The notes below the pieces were generated by a model. It saw only the letters and a list, made by a program, of their open reading frames with translations. It made no database searches and had not been told where the DNA came from. This document shows, one piece after another, positions 44,293 through 52,272 of a stretch of DNA of 64,000 bases. The first letter of the stretch is position 1. Every line of letters begins with the position of its first letter. The DNA is from Streptomyces tauricus (GTDB lineage: Bacteria; Actinomycetota; Actinomycetes; Streptomycetales; Streptomycetaceae): NCBI RefSeq assembly GCF_014650955.1, contig NZ_BMVY01000001.1:682001-746000 (forward strand). The letters run 5' to 3'. The translations under genes were made by a program, and so were the position numbers.

Positions 44293-46533
44293 TCACAGGC
44301 CCACTGGAGCGGACTGCTTGCCGGGGGTCTCGGGCGCGGCATCGGGTGCGGTGCCGGACGCGGCATCGAGTGCGGTGTCGGGTGCGTGGAAGTTCTCGCC
44401 CTCCACATCGAGCCGGGGCAGGAAGCGGTCGAGGCGCCGGGGCAGCCACCAGGCCCGGTCCCCGAGAAGGGCCAGTACCGCCGGCACGAGTGTCATACGG
44501 ACCAGGAAGGCGTCCACCATGACTCCGAAGGCCAGGGCGAAAGCGATCGGCATGATATCGGCGTCGTGCGAGAACAGGAAGCCGACGAATACCGAGATCA
44601 TGATGAGGGCGGCGGAGGTGACCACGCGGGCGGCGTCGCGGGCTCCGGTGAGGATGGCGGCGCGGGCGTCGCGGTGACGGACGTAGTCCTCGCGCATGGC
44701 GGACACGAGGAACACCTCGTAGTCCATGGCGAGTCCGAACAGCACGGCCATGACGATGATGGGCATGAACCCGGCCACCGGCCCCGTGCTCGCCACCCCC
44801 AGCAGGCCGGCCAGCCAGCCCCATTGGAAGACCGCGACGGTGGCTCCGAACGCGGCACCGACGGAGAGCAGGAATCCGATGGTGGCCTTGACGGGTACGG
44901 CGACGGACCGGAAGGCGATCATCAGGAGGAGCAGGGAGAGGCCGACCACGACGACCGCGAAGGGGACCAGCGCGCCGCTGAGTTTGTCGGAGACGTCGAT
45001 GCTGACCGCGGTCAGACCGGTGACGGCGACATAGCTGCCACCGGACTCGGCGACGGGCTTCATCTCGGTGCGCAGCCGGGAGACCAGGTCGCTGGTCTGC
45101 TGGGTACGCGGTCCGGTGTCGGGGATGATCCGGATGCGCGCGGCCGACTCGTCCTCGGCCACCTCGACGCCGCTGACGTCCGCGATGCCCTCGACGTCCC
45201 GCAGCCTGTCCTCGACGGCGGTGGCCGTCGAGGCGACGGCGGCCGGGTCGTCGTCCTCGACGAGGATCACCAACGGGCCGTTCGCCCCGGCTCCGAAGGC
45301 GTCACCGACCAGGTCGTACGCCTGACGGCTCGATGTCGTCGTGGGGCTGTTGCTCTCGTCGGTCAGGGCGAGCTTGAGCTGTGTCGCCGGAAGAGCCAGG
45401 GCGATGAGGGCGACGGCTCCGAGGACGAGCGTACGCACCGGCCGACGCAGTACGCCTTCGGTCCAGCGCACGCCCATCGAGGTCCCGCCCTGCCGTGCCG
45501 GTCGCCGGACCCGGCGTGTGCCGGCCTTGGGGATGAGTCTGCGGCCGGCCATGCCCAGCAGTGCGGGGAGCAGTCCGAGTGCCAGTACGACGGCGGCGGC
45601 CACGGCTCCCGCGGACGCGAGTCCCATGGAGGTCAGCATCGGGACACCCGCCACCGAGAGTCCGGCGAGCGCGATGACCACCGTGGCACCGGCGAAGACG
45701 ACCGCGCTGCCCGCGGTCGCGTTGGCGCGGGCGACGGACTCCACGACGGGCATGCCGGCGGCGAGTTGGGTCCGGTGGCGCGAGACGATGAACAGGGCGT
45801 AGTCGATGCCCACGGCGAGCCCCAGCATCATCGCCAGGGTGGGCGCGCTGTCACTCACTCCGAGCACCGTGGCCGCGCCCATCATGGCCGCCATGGTGCC
45901 GACGACTCCGAGAACCGCGGTGATCAGCGGCAGTCCCGCGGCGAGCAGCGAGCCGAACGTGATGACGAGGATGACCAGGGCCACTCCCAGCCCGACCATC
46001 TCGGGCGGCCCGAAGGGCGAGGTCGAGGGGGCGTAGGCGTCACCGCCGTAGACCGTCCTGAGACCTGCCTGCCTGGCCCGCTCCCCCGCGTCCTTCACGG
46101 CGTCGAGCGTGCCGGCGGGCACGTCCTCGTCCTTCTTCGTCGTGAAGGCGACCTGCGCGACGGCGGTGCGGCCGTCCTCGGAGACGGTGTCGTCCTCGAC
46201 CGGGTCTCCGACCTCGGCCACGCCGTGGACGTCTCCCATCGCGGCGATGCCGGCCGCCAGTGCCTCGCGCAGATCGGGGTCGGTCACCTCGCGGCCGGGC
46301 GGGGCCTGGAACACGATGTCCGCGGACTGGACGTCCGGGGAGGGGAAGTGACGGTCCATCTTGGTCAACGCGGTCTGCGCCGGTGACCCGGGGATGGAAC
46401 CGCTGTCCTCGAAGGAGCCGGCGAACGAGAAGCCGAGGCCGGTGACCGCGCCGAGTGCCAGGAGCCATCCGACCAGCGTCGTTCGCCACCGTCGGGCGCC
46501 GAGAGCGCCCAGCCGGTACAGAAGTGCTGCCAT
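44293..46533 (-). CDS. MMPL-family (RND-type) membrane transporter
   Basis: A 746-residue membrane protein with twelve predicted helices in two halves, each preceded by a large external loop. Family markers are MAALLYRLGALGARRWRTTL at the N-terminus, GLAVGIDYALFIVSRHRTQL (near residue 215) and its repeat FGLAMDYEVFLVSAMREDYV (near 610); both contain the conserved Asp-Tyr used for proton coupling. Such proteins export lipids, siderophores or drugs. ATG 46533 follows GGGGGA by 9 bases; ATG 46548 is less well supported. The neighbouring two-component genes suggest envelope-stress or drug-induced efflux. Confidence 0.9.
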   Translation of the reverse strand: MAALLYRLGALGARRWRTTLVGWLLALGAVTGLGFSFAGSFEDSGSIPGSPAQTALTKMDRHFPSPDVQSADIVFQAPPGREVTDPDLREALAAGIAAMGDVHGVAEVGDPVEDDTVSEDGRTAVAQVAFTTKKDEDVPAGTLDAVKDAGERARQAGLRTVYGGDAYAPSTSPFGPPEMVGLGVALVILVITFGSLLAAGLPLITAVLGVVGTMAAMMGAATVLGVSDSAPTLAMMLGLAVGIDYALFIVSRHRTQLAAGMPVVESVARANATAGSAVVFAGATVVIALAGLSVAGVPMLTSMGLASAGAVAAAVVLALGLLPALLGMAGRRLIPKAGTRRVRRPARQGGTSMGVRWTEGVLRRPVRTLVLGAVALIALALPATQLKLALTDESNSPTTTSSRQAYDLVGDAFGAGANGPLVILVEDDDPAAVASTATAVEDRLRDVEGIADVSGVEVAEDESAARIRIIPDTGPRTQQTSDLVSRLRTEMKPVAESGGSYVAVTGLTAVSIDVSDKLSGALVPFAVVVVGLSLLLLMIAFRSVAVPVKATIGFLLSVGAAFGATVAVFQWGWLAGLLGVASTGPVAGFMPIIVMAVLFGLAMDYEVFLVSAMREDYVRHRDARAAILTGARDAARVVTSAALIMISVFVGFLFSHDADIMPIAFALAFGVMVDAFLVRMTLVPAVLALLGDRAWWLPRRLDRFLPRLDVEGENFHAPDTALDAASGTAPDAAPETPGKQSAPVGL

Positions 46534-46606
46534 GCCTGCATCCCCCATGGGTAGGTGGTTGAGGCACTGATCCTGCTCGGCGGACTTGACGGCCACCCCA
46601 CGCCGA

Positions 46607-46626
46607 ACCTGAGGGTTTCTTGACGG
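46607..46626 (-). promoter_or_regulatory. Candidate response-regulator site upstream of the MMPL gene
   Basis: On the minus strand CCGTCAAGAAACCCTCAGGT contains two related half-sites (GTCAAGA and CTCAGGT) 11 bases apart, the direct-repeat spacing used by OmpR-family regulators. It lies 74 bases upstream of the MMPL start. Confidence 0.4.
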
Positions 46627-46639
46627 TCGCCGGCCGCCT

Positions 46640-46691
46640 TCTCGACGACCGGACAGGCCTCTCGACGACCGGACGGCTTCTCGACGACCGG
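46640..46691. repeat. Three tandem copies of a 19-20 bp repeat
   Basis: TCTCGACGACCGG occurs at 46640-46652, 46660-46672 and 46679-46691. The 19-20 base period (two helical turns) between the MMPL gene and the GntR promoter suggests a regulator array or a slipped-strand duplication. Confidence 0.55.
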
Positions 46692-46700
46692 CTCGCTTGT

Positions 46701-46728
46701 TTGACAATTATGCTGTAGCAAATACCAT
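46701..46728 (+). promoter_or_regulatory. Promoter and operator of the GntR gene
   Basis: TTGACA (46701-46706), spacer containing TGCTGTAGCA (46711-46720) and TACCAT (46723-46728). It is an inverted copy of the promoter at 42029-42056, identical over 25 of 26 bases. A transcription start about 7 bases downstream would coincide with ATG 46736, implying a leaderless message. Confidence 0.65.
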
Positions 46729-46735
46729 GTCCGTC

Positions 46736-47455
46736 ATGGCTCTGCTCCCCCAGCTCCCATCACCGGTCACCCTCGGCGATCAGGCGTACACCGCGATCCG
46801 CGAGGCCATCGTCACCGGAACCCTGAAGCGCGGGGAGAAGGTCACGGAGCGCGGCCTGGCGGAGTCCCTCAGCATCAGCGCGACCCCTGTCCGGGAAGCG
46901 CTGCGGCGCCTGGAACAGGACCGGCTGGTGGAGCGTACGGGCCCCAGGTCGGTCCGTATCGCACAGTTCGGCAAGGAAGAGCTGCGCGAGTTCACCATGA
47001 TGGAGGACGTGCTCCGGGCCCTCGCCGCCCGGCTGGCCGCGGAGAAGTCGACGGCGGCCCAGCGCCGCGAGATGTCCGACTGCCTGGACAGGGCGGACGC
47101 CTTGCGCGGCGAACTGCGCGACGCGGAGGCGGGCACCGACTCGGAGCGGGACCTGGTGCTCGAGATCCAGGGACTCATGCGCCACTTCCACACGATCGTG
47201 GACCAGGCCAGCGGCAACGCGACCCTGGTCCAGATGCTGCGTACCGTCGACGCCTTCGGCTCGGAGGAGCGGCGGGACAGCATCCTCTCGGAGGTGCGCG
47301 GCGAGCACTCGAAGGTGGTCGACGAGCGGTACAGACAGCATCGGATCATCTACGAGGCCATCGCCGCCGGCAACGGCGAGCGGGCCGAGGAGCTGATGCG
47401 GGCACACAGCCACACCTCGAACATCTCCCGGATCGCCACGCGCTTCCCGAGCTGA
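46736..47455 (+). CDS. GntR-family (FCD) regulator of the AtuA operon
   Basis: A 239-residue regulator. The winged helix reads LGDQAYTAIREAIVTGTLKR, then GLAESLSISATPVREALRRL and EQDRLVERTGPRSVRIAQF. The all-helical FCD domain follows (EFTMMEDVLRALAARLAAEK, metal-type His/Asp residues in LMRHFHTIVDQASGN, YRQHRIIYEAIAAGNGERAE and a final MRAHSHTSN). FCD regulators bind organic acids through a metal. The shared palindromes link it to the AtuA operon and to itself. ATG 46736 is used because the promoter leaves no room for a longer leader; ATG 46727 would overlap the -10. Confidence 0.88.
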   Translation: MALLPQLPSPVTLGDQAYTAIREAIVTGTLKRGEKVTERGLAESLSISATPVREALRRLEQDRLVERTGPRSVRIAQFGKEELREFTMMEDVLRALAARLAAEKSTAAQRREMSDCLDRADALRGELRDAEAGTDSERDLVLEIQGLMRHFHTIVDQASGNATLVQMLRTVDAFGSEERRDSILSEVRGEHSKVVDERYRQHRIIYEAIAAGNGERAEELMRAHSHTSNISRIATRFPS

Positions 47456-47475
47456 CGCGGCTGCTCCGGGCAGGG

Positions 47476-48438
47476 CTACGGCGTCAGCACGATCCTGCCG
47501 AAGACCTCACCGTCGTCCATCTTCCGGTGCGCGAGCACCGCTTGGTCCAGCGGCAGCAACTCGTGCACGACCGTCGCCAGCTCACCACGGACCGCGGCGG
47601 CGAACTGTTCGCCCCGTACGGCGTGCCGGTCGGCCGAGGTGACGGTGTCCGCGCTGAAGGTGGCGAAGGACAGCGACTTCCGGAACGCGGCGAGCATCTT
47701 CGTACCGAAGTCCGCCGGTGGCTGGCCCGCCACGACGCCGACGGCGACCATCCGGCCGTTCGGGTTGAGCCTGTCGAAGAACGACGGCATGGCGTCACCG
47801 GCGACGATGTCGATGATGACGTCGTAGCCGGCCGGGGCGTCCTGTCCGCCGTTCCCGGCCCGGTCCAGTACATGGGTCGCGCCCAACCGGCCCAGCCGCG
47901 CGCCGCGTTCGGCCGACGACGTGGTGACCGCCACCGCGGCGGCACCGCCCCTGGCCGCCAACTGGACGGTCATGATGCCGATGCTGCCGGCCGCGCCGCG
48001 CACCAGGACCGACTCCCCGGGGGCGAAGTGGGCATGCGCGAGTGCGTAGTGGGCGACGACTCCTGAGCTGCCGAGCGTCACGGCGTCGGCTGCGGAGAGC
48101 CCGTCGGGGAGGGGAAGGATCTCCTGCACCGGGGCGACGGCCTGTTCGGCATAGGCGCCGCCCGTGCCGGTGAATCCCCACACCCGTCGGCCGATCCATG
48201 ACGGGTCGACGCCGTCGCCCACCGCGGTGACCGGGCCCGCCACCTCGCTGCCGGGGACATGCCCCTCCTTGAAGCCGTAGGCCGCCAGAGCGCCGCTTCG
48301 GATCACGGTGTCGACACCGCCGACGCCCACCGCTTCCGCGGCGATCACCACTTCTCCGGCGGCCGGTACGGCTGCGGGCAGGTCGACCACGGCCAGACCT
48401 TCGGGGCCGCCGTACGTCCTGATCTCGATTGCCTTCAC
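47476..48438 (-). CDS. Zinc-independent alcohol dehydrogenase/quinone oxidoreductase (MDR)
   Basis: A 320-residue medium-chain dehydrogenase. GTG 48438 follows GGAG. The N-terminal GroES-like domain contains IEIRTYGGPEGLAVVDLP and GHVPGSEVAGPVTAVGDGVD. The cofactor fold shows VLVRGAAGSIGIMTVQLAA (NADPH-type AxxGxxG, near residue 141) and LGATHVLDR. The Cys/His zinc ligands are absent, pointing to the quinone oxidoreductase/enoyl reductase branch. It is divergent from a TetR gene 110 bp away. Confidence 0.88.
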   Translation of the reverse strand: MKAIEIRTYGGPEGLAVVDLPAAVPAAGEVVIAAEAVGVGGVDTVIRSGALAAYGFKEGHVPGSEVAGPVTAVGDGVDPSWIGRRVWGFTGTGGAYAEQAVAPVQEILPLPDGLSAADAVTLGSSGVVAHYALAHAHFAPGESVLVRGAAGSIGIMTVQLAARGGAAAVAVTTSSAERGARLGRLGATHVLDRAGNGGQDAPAGYDVIIDIVAGDAMPSFFDRLNPNGRMVAVGVVAGQPPADFGTKMLAAFRKSLSFATFSADTVTSADRHAVRGEQFAAAVRGELATVVHELLPLDQAVLAHRKMDDGEVFGRIVLTP

Positions 48439-48548
48439 TGTCGTCTCCACGTGCTCGGATCGATGTGCCGCACCCAGTGACCAGGGCGGTTGCTTCCCGC
48501 TCCCGGACGCTAACGGACGCCCCCGTCCACTTGGGTAAAGTGAGAGCG

Positions 48549-49181
48549 GTGACCGATCATTTGCCTCACACGCTGCGTTCCGACGCCCTGGACAACCGCG
48601 AACGGATCCTCGACGCGGCGAGGAAACTGTTCGCGGCCGAGGGCCTGGACGTACCGATGCGGGAGATCGCCCGGCGCGCCGCGGTCGGCCCCGCCACCCT
48701 GTACCGGCGCTTCCCGACCAAGCAGACACTGGTCACCGCGGTCTTCGCGGACCAGCTGCGCGCGTGCCGCACCATCGTCGACGAGGGGTGCGCCGATCCC
48801 GATCCCTGGCGGGGCTTCTGCCAGGTGATCGAGCAGGTCTGTGAACTGCACGCACGCGACCGGGGTTTCACCGAAGCCTTCATGTCCACGTTCCCGGGCG
48901 CGGCCGACGTGGACGCGGGCCGTGAGTACACGGTGCGAGCGGTCGCCGGACTGGCCCAGCGCGCCAAGGAGGCGGGGCGCCTGCGTCCCGACTTCGTCCT
49001 GGACGACCTCATCCTCATGCTCATGGCCAACAAAGGGCTCCACACCGCCTCGACCGCCGCCCAGGTCATGGCCTCCCGGCGCTTCGCGGCGTTCGTGATC
49101 CAGGCGTTCGAGGCCTGCCCCCGGCACGCCCCGCTGCCGCCGTCGGCACGGCCGGCGTTCACGGCACGGGACATCACCTGA
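48549..49181 (+). CDS. TetR-family transcriptional regulator
   Basis: A 210-residue repressor. The N-terminus reads RERILDAARKLFAAEGLDVP, then REIARRAAVGPATLYRRFPT (recognition helix) and KQTLVTAVFADQLRACRTIV; the C-terminal SCO4850-like ligand domain follows (GFTEAFMSTFPGAADVD, DDLILMLMANKGLH). Start choice: GTG 48549 or the in-frame GTG 48540, neither with a clear ribosome binding site. It probably regulates the divergent oxidoreductase. Confidence 0.87.
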   Translation: MTDHLPHTLRSDALDNRERILDAARKLFAAEGLDVPMREIARRAAVGPATLYRRFPTKQTLVTAVFADQLRACRTIVDEGCADPDPWRGFCQVIEQVCELHARDRGFTEAFMSTFPGAADVDAGREYTVRAVAGLAQRAKEAGRLRPDFVLDDLILMLMANKGLHTASTAAQVMASRRFAAFVIQAFEACPRHAPLPPSARPAFTARDIT

Positions 49182-49232
49182 ACTGCAAGCACCGCTCACA
49201 GCACCTGACGGAGCCGTGCGGGTGCGGGCCGC

Positions 49233-50348
49233 TCATGGTGTGTCCGGGGCCGCCAGTTCGAAGTCTGCACGGGCCGTCGCGACTCCGTTGATCTGCAGGG
49301 AGACGGCGTGCGGCCCGGGGTGGTAGCGGCGCGTCGTGATCGGCCGGAACGAGTGCTCCCGCGCGATGTCGATCCGTTCGTCCGGCGCGAGGGTGCGGGT
49401 GGTGAGTTTGAAGGTCTTGCCGGTCTGGCCGCCGTTGGCCTTGCGGTGGTGCACGACGTAGTCGATCGTGAGCCGCGCCTGGACGTCGCCGGTGTTGCGG
49501 ATCGACGCCGTGAAGCGGACCGTGCCGCCGAACGGGACGACGGCGTGGTCCAGTCGGGGTCCTTCGACCTCCAGGGTCGCGGGAGGGAATCCGAGCAGTT
49601 CCAGGGCGCCGGGGTGGCCTCGCTTGACCAGGGTGCGCAGCCCGTGGCGCACCAGGCGCTCCGTGGTGGCGCCGGGGTTCTCCAGCCAGCGGCGGGCCGC
49701 GGCGACGACGATGTCCGGATGGTCGCGGCTGAGGTCGTTGAGATGGTTGGCGACCGAGCGGCGTACGTACTCGCTCTCGTCGCGGTAGAGGGCGTCCAGG
49801 ATGGGCACGGTCACCGCGGGACGGGCCAGGATGTCCGGGACCCGTACCGCCCAGGGAAGGTAGGGGCGGGTGCCTTCGGAGGCCAGCCTGCGCACGTCGG
49901 CGTCGGCCGAGCCGGTCCAGCCGCCCACGACGACGCCGAGGGCCCGGTCGAGATCGTGCCGCAGCAGGGTCCTGATGGCGAACTCCGAGGACAGGCGCCC
50001 GGTGAGACTCGCGAGGAGGTCCATCGCGTCGTCGAAGGCCGCCGCCCCGCCCTCCTGGACGGCGCGGGTGGCGAGAGCGCTGGTGACCGGCCAGATCAGC
50101 CATCCGGTGAACTGCGGGGCGTGGTCGCGGGCGACGCGTACCGTCCGGGCCAGCGCCGCGTAGTCGCCCGGAAGGTCCGCGAGCAGCGCGTCGCGCAGCA
50201 GGTCGGCACGCTCCCGCAGGGACAACGGGTCGATCAGTTCGGGCGCCGCGCGCAGCGCCGTGAGTTCGGCCTCCGGAGCGGCCGTCCGCATGGCACTGAT
50301 CAGGCTCTGCACGGTGTGGCGGCCGATGAGTTCGTCGGCGAACGGCAT
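49233..50348 (-). CDS. DNA alkylation repair protein, AlkC/AlkD HEAT-repeat family
   Basis: A 371-residue helical-repeat protein. After MPFADELIGRHTVQSLISAM come HEAT-like repeats with the family motif DVRRLASEGTRPYLPWAVRV (near residue 148) and EYVRRSVANHLNDLSRDHPD (near 190). AlkC/AlkD proteins excise N3- and N7-alkylpurines without flipping the base. The last 110 residues form a beta-sandwich (GGTVRFTASIRNTGDVQARL, HAVSLQINGVATARADFEL), the Ig-like extension seen on AlkC members. It is adjacent to, but separated by 19 bp from, a TetR gene in the same orientation. Confidence 0.82.
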   Translation of the reverse strand: MPFADELIGRHTVQSLISAMRTAAPEAELTALRAAPELIDPLSLRERADLLRDALLADLPGDYAALARTVRVARDHAPQFTGWLIWPVTSALATRAVQEGGAAAFDDAMDLLASLTGRLSSEFAIRTLLRHDLDRALGVVVGGWTGSADADVRRLASEGTRPYLPWAVRVPDILARPAVTVPILDALYRDESEYVRRSVANHLNDLSRDHPDIVVAAARRWLENPGATTERLVRHGLRTLVKRGHPGALELLGFPPATLEVEGPRLDHAVVPFGGTVRFTASIRNTGDVQARLTIDYVVHHRKANGGQTGKTFKLTTRTLAPDERIDIAREHSFRPITTRRYHPGPHAVSLQINGVATARADFELAAPDTP

Positions 50349-50367
50349 GGCGGGCTCTCCAGCGGTG

Positions 50368-50958
50368 TTACTCGGTCTTCCGCCCGTCGGCGAGGATCGC
50401 GCGGGCGCTTCGCATCAGGTGTTCACGCACCTGGGCGGGATCGTCCAGGTCTCCCCCGGTCATCGCCCCGTCGCGCAGAAGCACCAGAGCGGCCGTGGTG
50501 TGTTCGCGGTCGGTGCAGCCCGCGGCGGTCACGAGGTTCAGGACCGTCTGCCGGAACCAGGACCGGTGTGCCTGGACCGCCAGCCGGACGGGGTGCTCGG
50601 GGTCCGGGTACTCGGCGGCCGCGTTGATGAACGGGCAGCCGCGGAAACCGGGGCCGCAGATCTCCTCCCCGATCCCGGCCATCATCATGACGAGCAGCGC
50701 CTCCGGGTCGGTGGTCCCCCGGAACGCCTCCGTCACCAGCGCCCTGATCTGCTGGTCGCGCTGCTCGACATGGGCGAGCACGAGGTCTTCCTTGCTGGGG
50801 AAGTGCCGGTAGAAGGTGGCCCTGGTGACCTGGGCCTCGGCGATGATGCGGTCCACGCCGACATGGCGGATGCCGTCGGCGTAGAAGATGGCGGACGCCG
50901 TCTCCAGGAGCCGGGTGCGGGCCGGAGACGAGGTTCCGGAAGCGGGGGACGAGGTCAC
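50368..50958 (-). CDS. TetR-family transcriptional regulator
   Basis: A 196-residue repressor. TRLLETASAIFYADGIRHVG, DRIIAEAQVTRATFYRHFPS (recognition helix) and KEDLVLAHVEQRDQQIRALV form the DNA-binding part; FRGCPFINAAAEYPDPEHPV is the C-terminal signature of the YcdC/TetR_C_11-like branch. GTG 50958 is the start; two identical palindromes lie just upstream. It is upstream of the AlkC-like gene in one orientation and may co-regulate it. Confidence 0.87.
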   Translation of the reverse strand: MTSSPASGTSSPARTRLLETASAIFYADGIRHVGVDRIIAEAQVTRATFYRHFPSKEDLVLAHVEQRDQQIRALVTEAFRGTTDPEALLVMMMAGIGEEICGPGFRGCPFINAAAEYPDPEHPVRLAVQAHRSWFRQTVLNLVTAAGCTDREHTTAALVLLRDGAMTGGDLDDPAQVREHLMRSARAILADGRKTE

Positions 50959-50973
50959 GCCCTCACTATACCG

Positions 50974-51013
50974 GAACGACCGTTCTCCCTGACGATTCCT
51001 GGAACGAGCGTTC
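50974..51013. promoter_or_regulatory. Tandem palindromic TetR operators
   Basis: GAACG-AC-CGTTC (50974-50985) and GAACG-AG-CGTTC (51002-51013) have perfect arms and are centred 28 bases apart, directly upstream of the TetR start (50958). The position implies autoregulation. Confidence 0.65.
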
Positions 51014-51137
51014 TCGCGTGGACCGCCGCAGCGCACACGCCCTGCCATGCCCTTTGCTCATCTCCCGCGCCACCTCCCAGGAAGACGGAGCATTCTGCCT
51101 CCCTGGATCCAGGAAGAAGGAAGAGGCACCCGCTCCC

Positions 51138-51599
51138 TTACGGGTCGGACAGGGCGATGCGGGCTGTTATCCGCTTGCCGACCGGCTCTTGGTGGATCTC
51201 CAGGTCCTTGGCGACGGCTTTGACGATCTCCAGGCCGTGCTGGCCGACCCTGCCCGCGTCGGCGGCATGCGCCTCGGGGACCGTCGGGTCGCTGTCCCAC
51301 ACGACGACATCCACCGTCTCAAGGGTCACGCGCAGCTCCATCAGCACGGGGCCGGGGGCGTACTTGCAGGCATTGGTGACCAGCTCGCTGACCACCAGCT
51401 GCGTCAGATCCATCACACGGGCGGTGACGGCCGAGTGGTGCTCGGTGCGAGCCCGTTCGAGGAAGGCCGCGGCGTGATGACGGGCATCGGCGATGCATCC
51501 GTCGTCCCCGCCTATGGCGTAGCCGGTCTGCATCATGTGTCTGTCCGACCCTGTACAGCCGTCACCGTCGTCGTGGGGTCCCACCGGCACCGCCCTCAT
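51138..51599 (-). CDS. Anti-sigma-factor-type serine kinase (RsbW/HATPase_c_2)
   Basis: A 153-residue single-domain ATPase of the Bergerat fold. The N box is QLVVSELVTNACKYAPG (near residue 68), the G1-type loop VVVWDSDPTVPEAH and the G2 loop GRVGQHGLEIVKAVAKD. These anti-sigma kinases phosphorylate STAS antagonists such as the divergent product at 51768, or bind a sigma factor. No membrane or receptor part is fused. Start: ATG 51599; an internal ATG (near residue 22) is also possible. Confidence 0.8.
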   Translation of the reverse strand: MRAVPVGPHDDGDGCTGSDRHMMQTGYAIGGDDGCIADARHHAAAFLERARTEHHSAVTARVMDLTQLVVSELVTNACKYAPGPVLMELRVTLETVDVVVWDSDPTVPEAHAADAGRVGQHGLEIVKAVAKDLEIHQEPVGKRITARIALSDP

Positions 51600-51767
51600 T
51601 CTCCGTTCACAGGCGCTCCGCTACCCGTGGTCCCGTCATTCATGCATCGTACAAATGTGCTCTCCGGCACAGCTGTGTGGGTGCGGGAGGTGAAGCGTTC
51701 GGGCACAATGGCCGGGCACCTCGTGGCCCGGGGCAAGTCCGGGCACACAACCGCAGTCGAGGAGACG

Positions 51768-52133
51768 GTGACCCCCATTCAGAGCGTGGATCAGCCAGGC
51801 CAGCTCTCCGTCGAGCACTCCGCGATCGACGGCATCCGTGTCGTGACCGTGCGGGGCGAGATCGACCACACCGTCAAGGACATGCTCAGCGAGGCTCTGC
51901 TGTCGCCCGACGGTGAGACGCCTCCGCGGACCGTGGTCGACCTCAGCGGTGTGACCTTCATGGACTCCAGCGGGATCAGCGTCTTCATCGGCGCGTACCA
52001 GGCGGTCAGCGACACCCAGGGCTGGCTGCGCATCGCAGGCGCCCAGGAAGCGGTGCTGCGGATCCTGCAGATCGTCGGGATGGACACGTTGATCAGTTGC
52101 CACCCCACCATTGAACAGGCCGTGAACGCCTGA
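51768..52133 (+). CDS. STAS-domain anti-sigma factor antagonist
   Basis: A 121-residue STAS protein: VRVVTVRGEIDHTVKDML-like core (GIRVVTVRGEIDHTVKDM), RTVVDLSGVTFMDSSGISVF with the Ser (DSSG) that the partner kinase phosphorylates, and GAQEAVLRILQIVGMDTLIS. GTG 51768 is fixed by GGAG 4-7 bases before it, although the frame is open upstream. It is divergent from the kinase at 51138, a compact partner-switching pair. Confidence 0.85.
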   Translation: MTPIQSVDQPGQLSVEHSAIDGIRVVTVRGEIDHTVKDMLSEALLSPDGETPPRTVVDLSGVTFMDSSGISVFIGAYQAVSDTQGWLRIAGAQEAVLRILQIVGMDTLISCHPTIEQAVNA

Positions 52134-52272
52134 CCGCCCGGCCGTATCGCCAGATGGCCGCCCGGCTGCCCGGCCGCCCGAGTAACTGGGCCCAGGACTC
52201 CTGAGCCGCCGGGCCGCCGGTCGGGCCCTCTTCGCAGTGAGCGCGCGGGGTGCGCCACGTAGCATGCGGGGC

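Noticed and set aside
44189..46386. Very long open frames opposite the MMPL gene
   Set aside because: Antisense shadows (Asp/Gly/His-rich) of a clearly conserved transporter.
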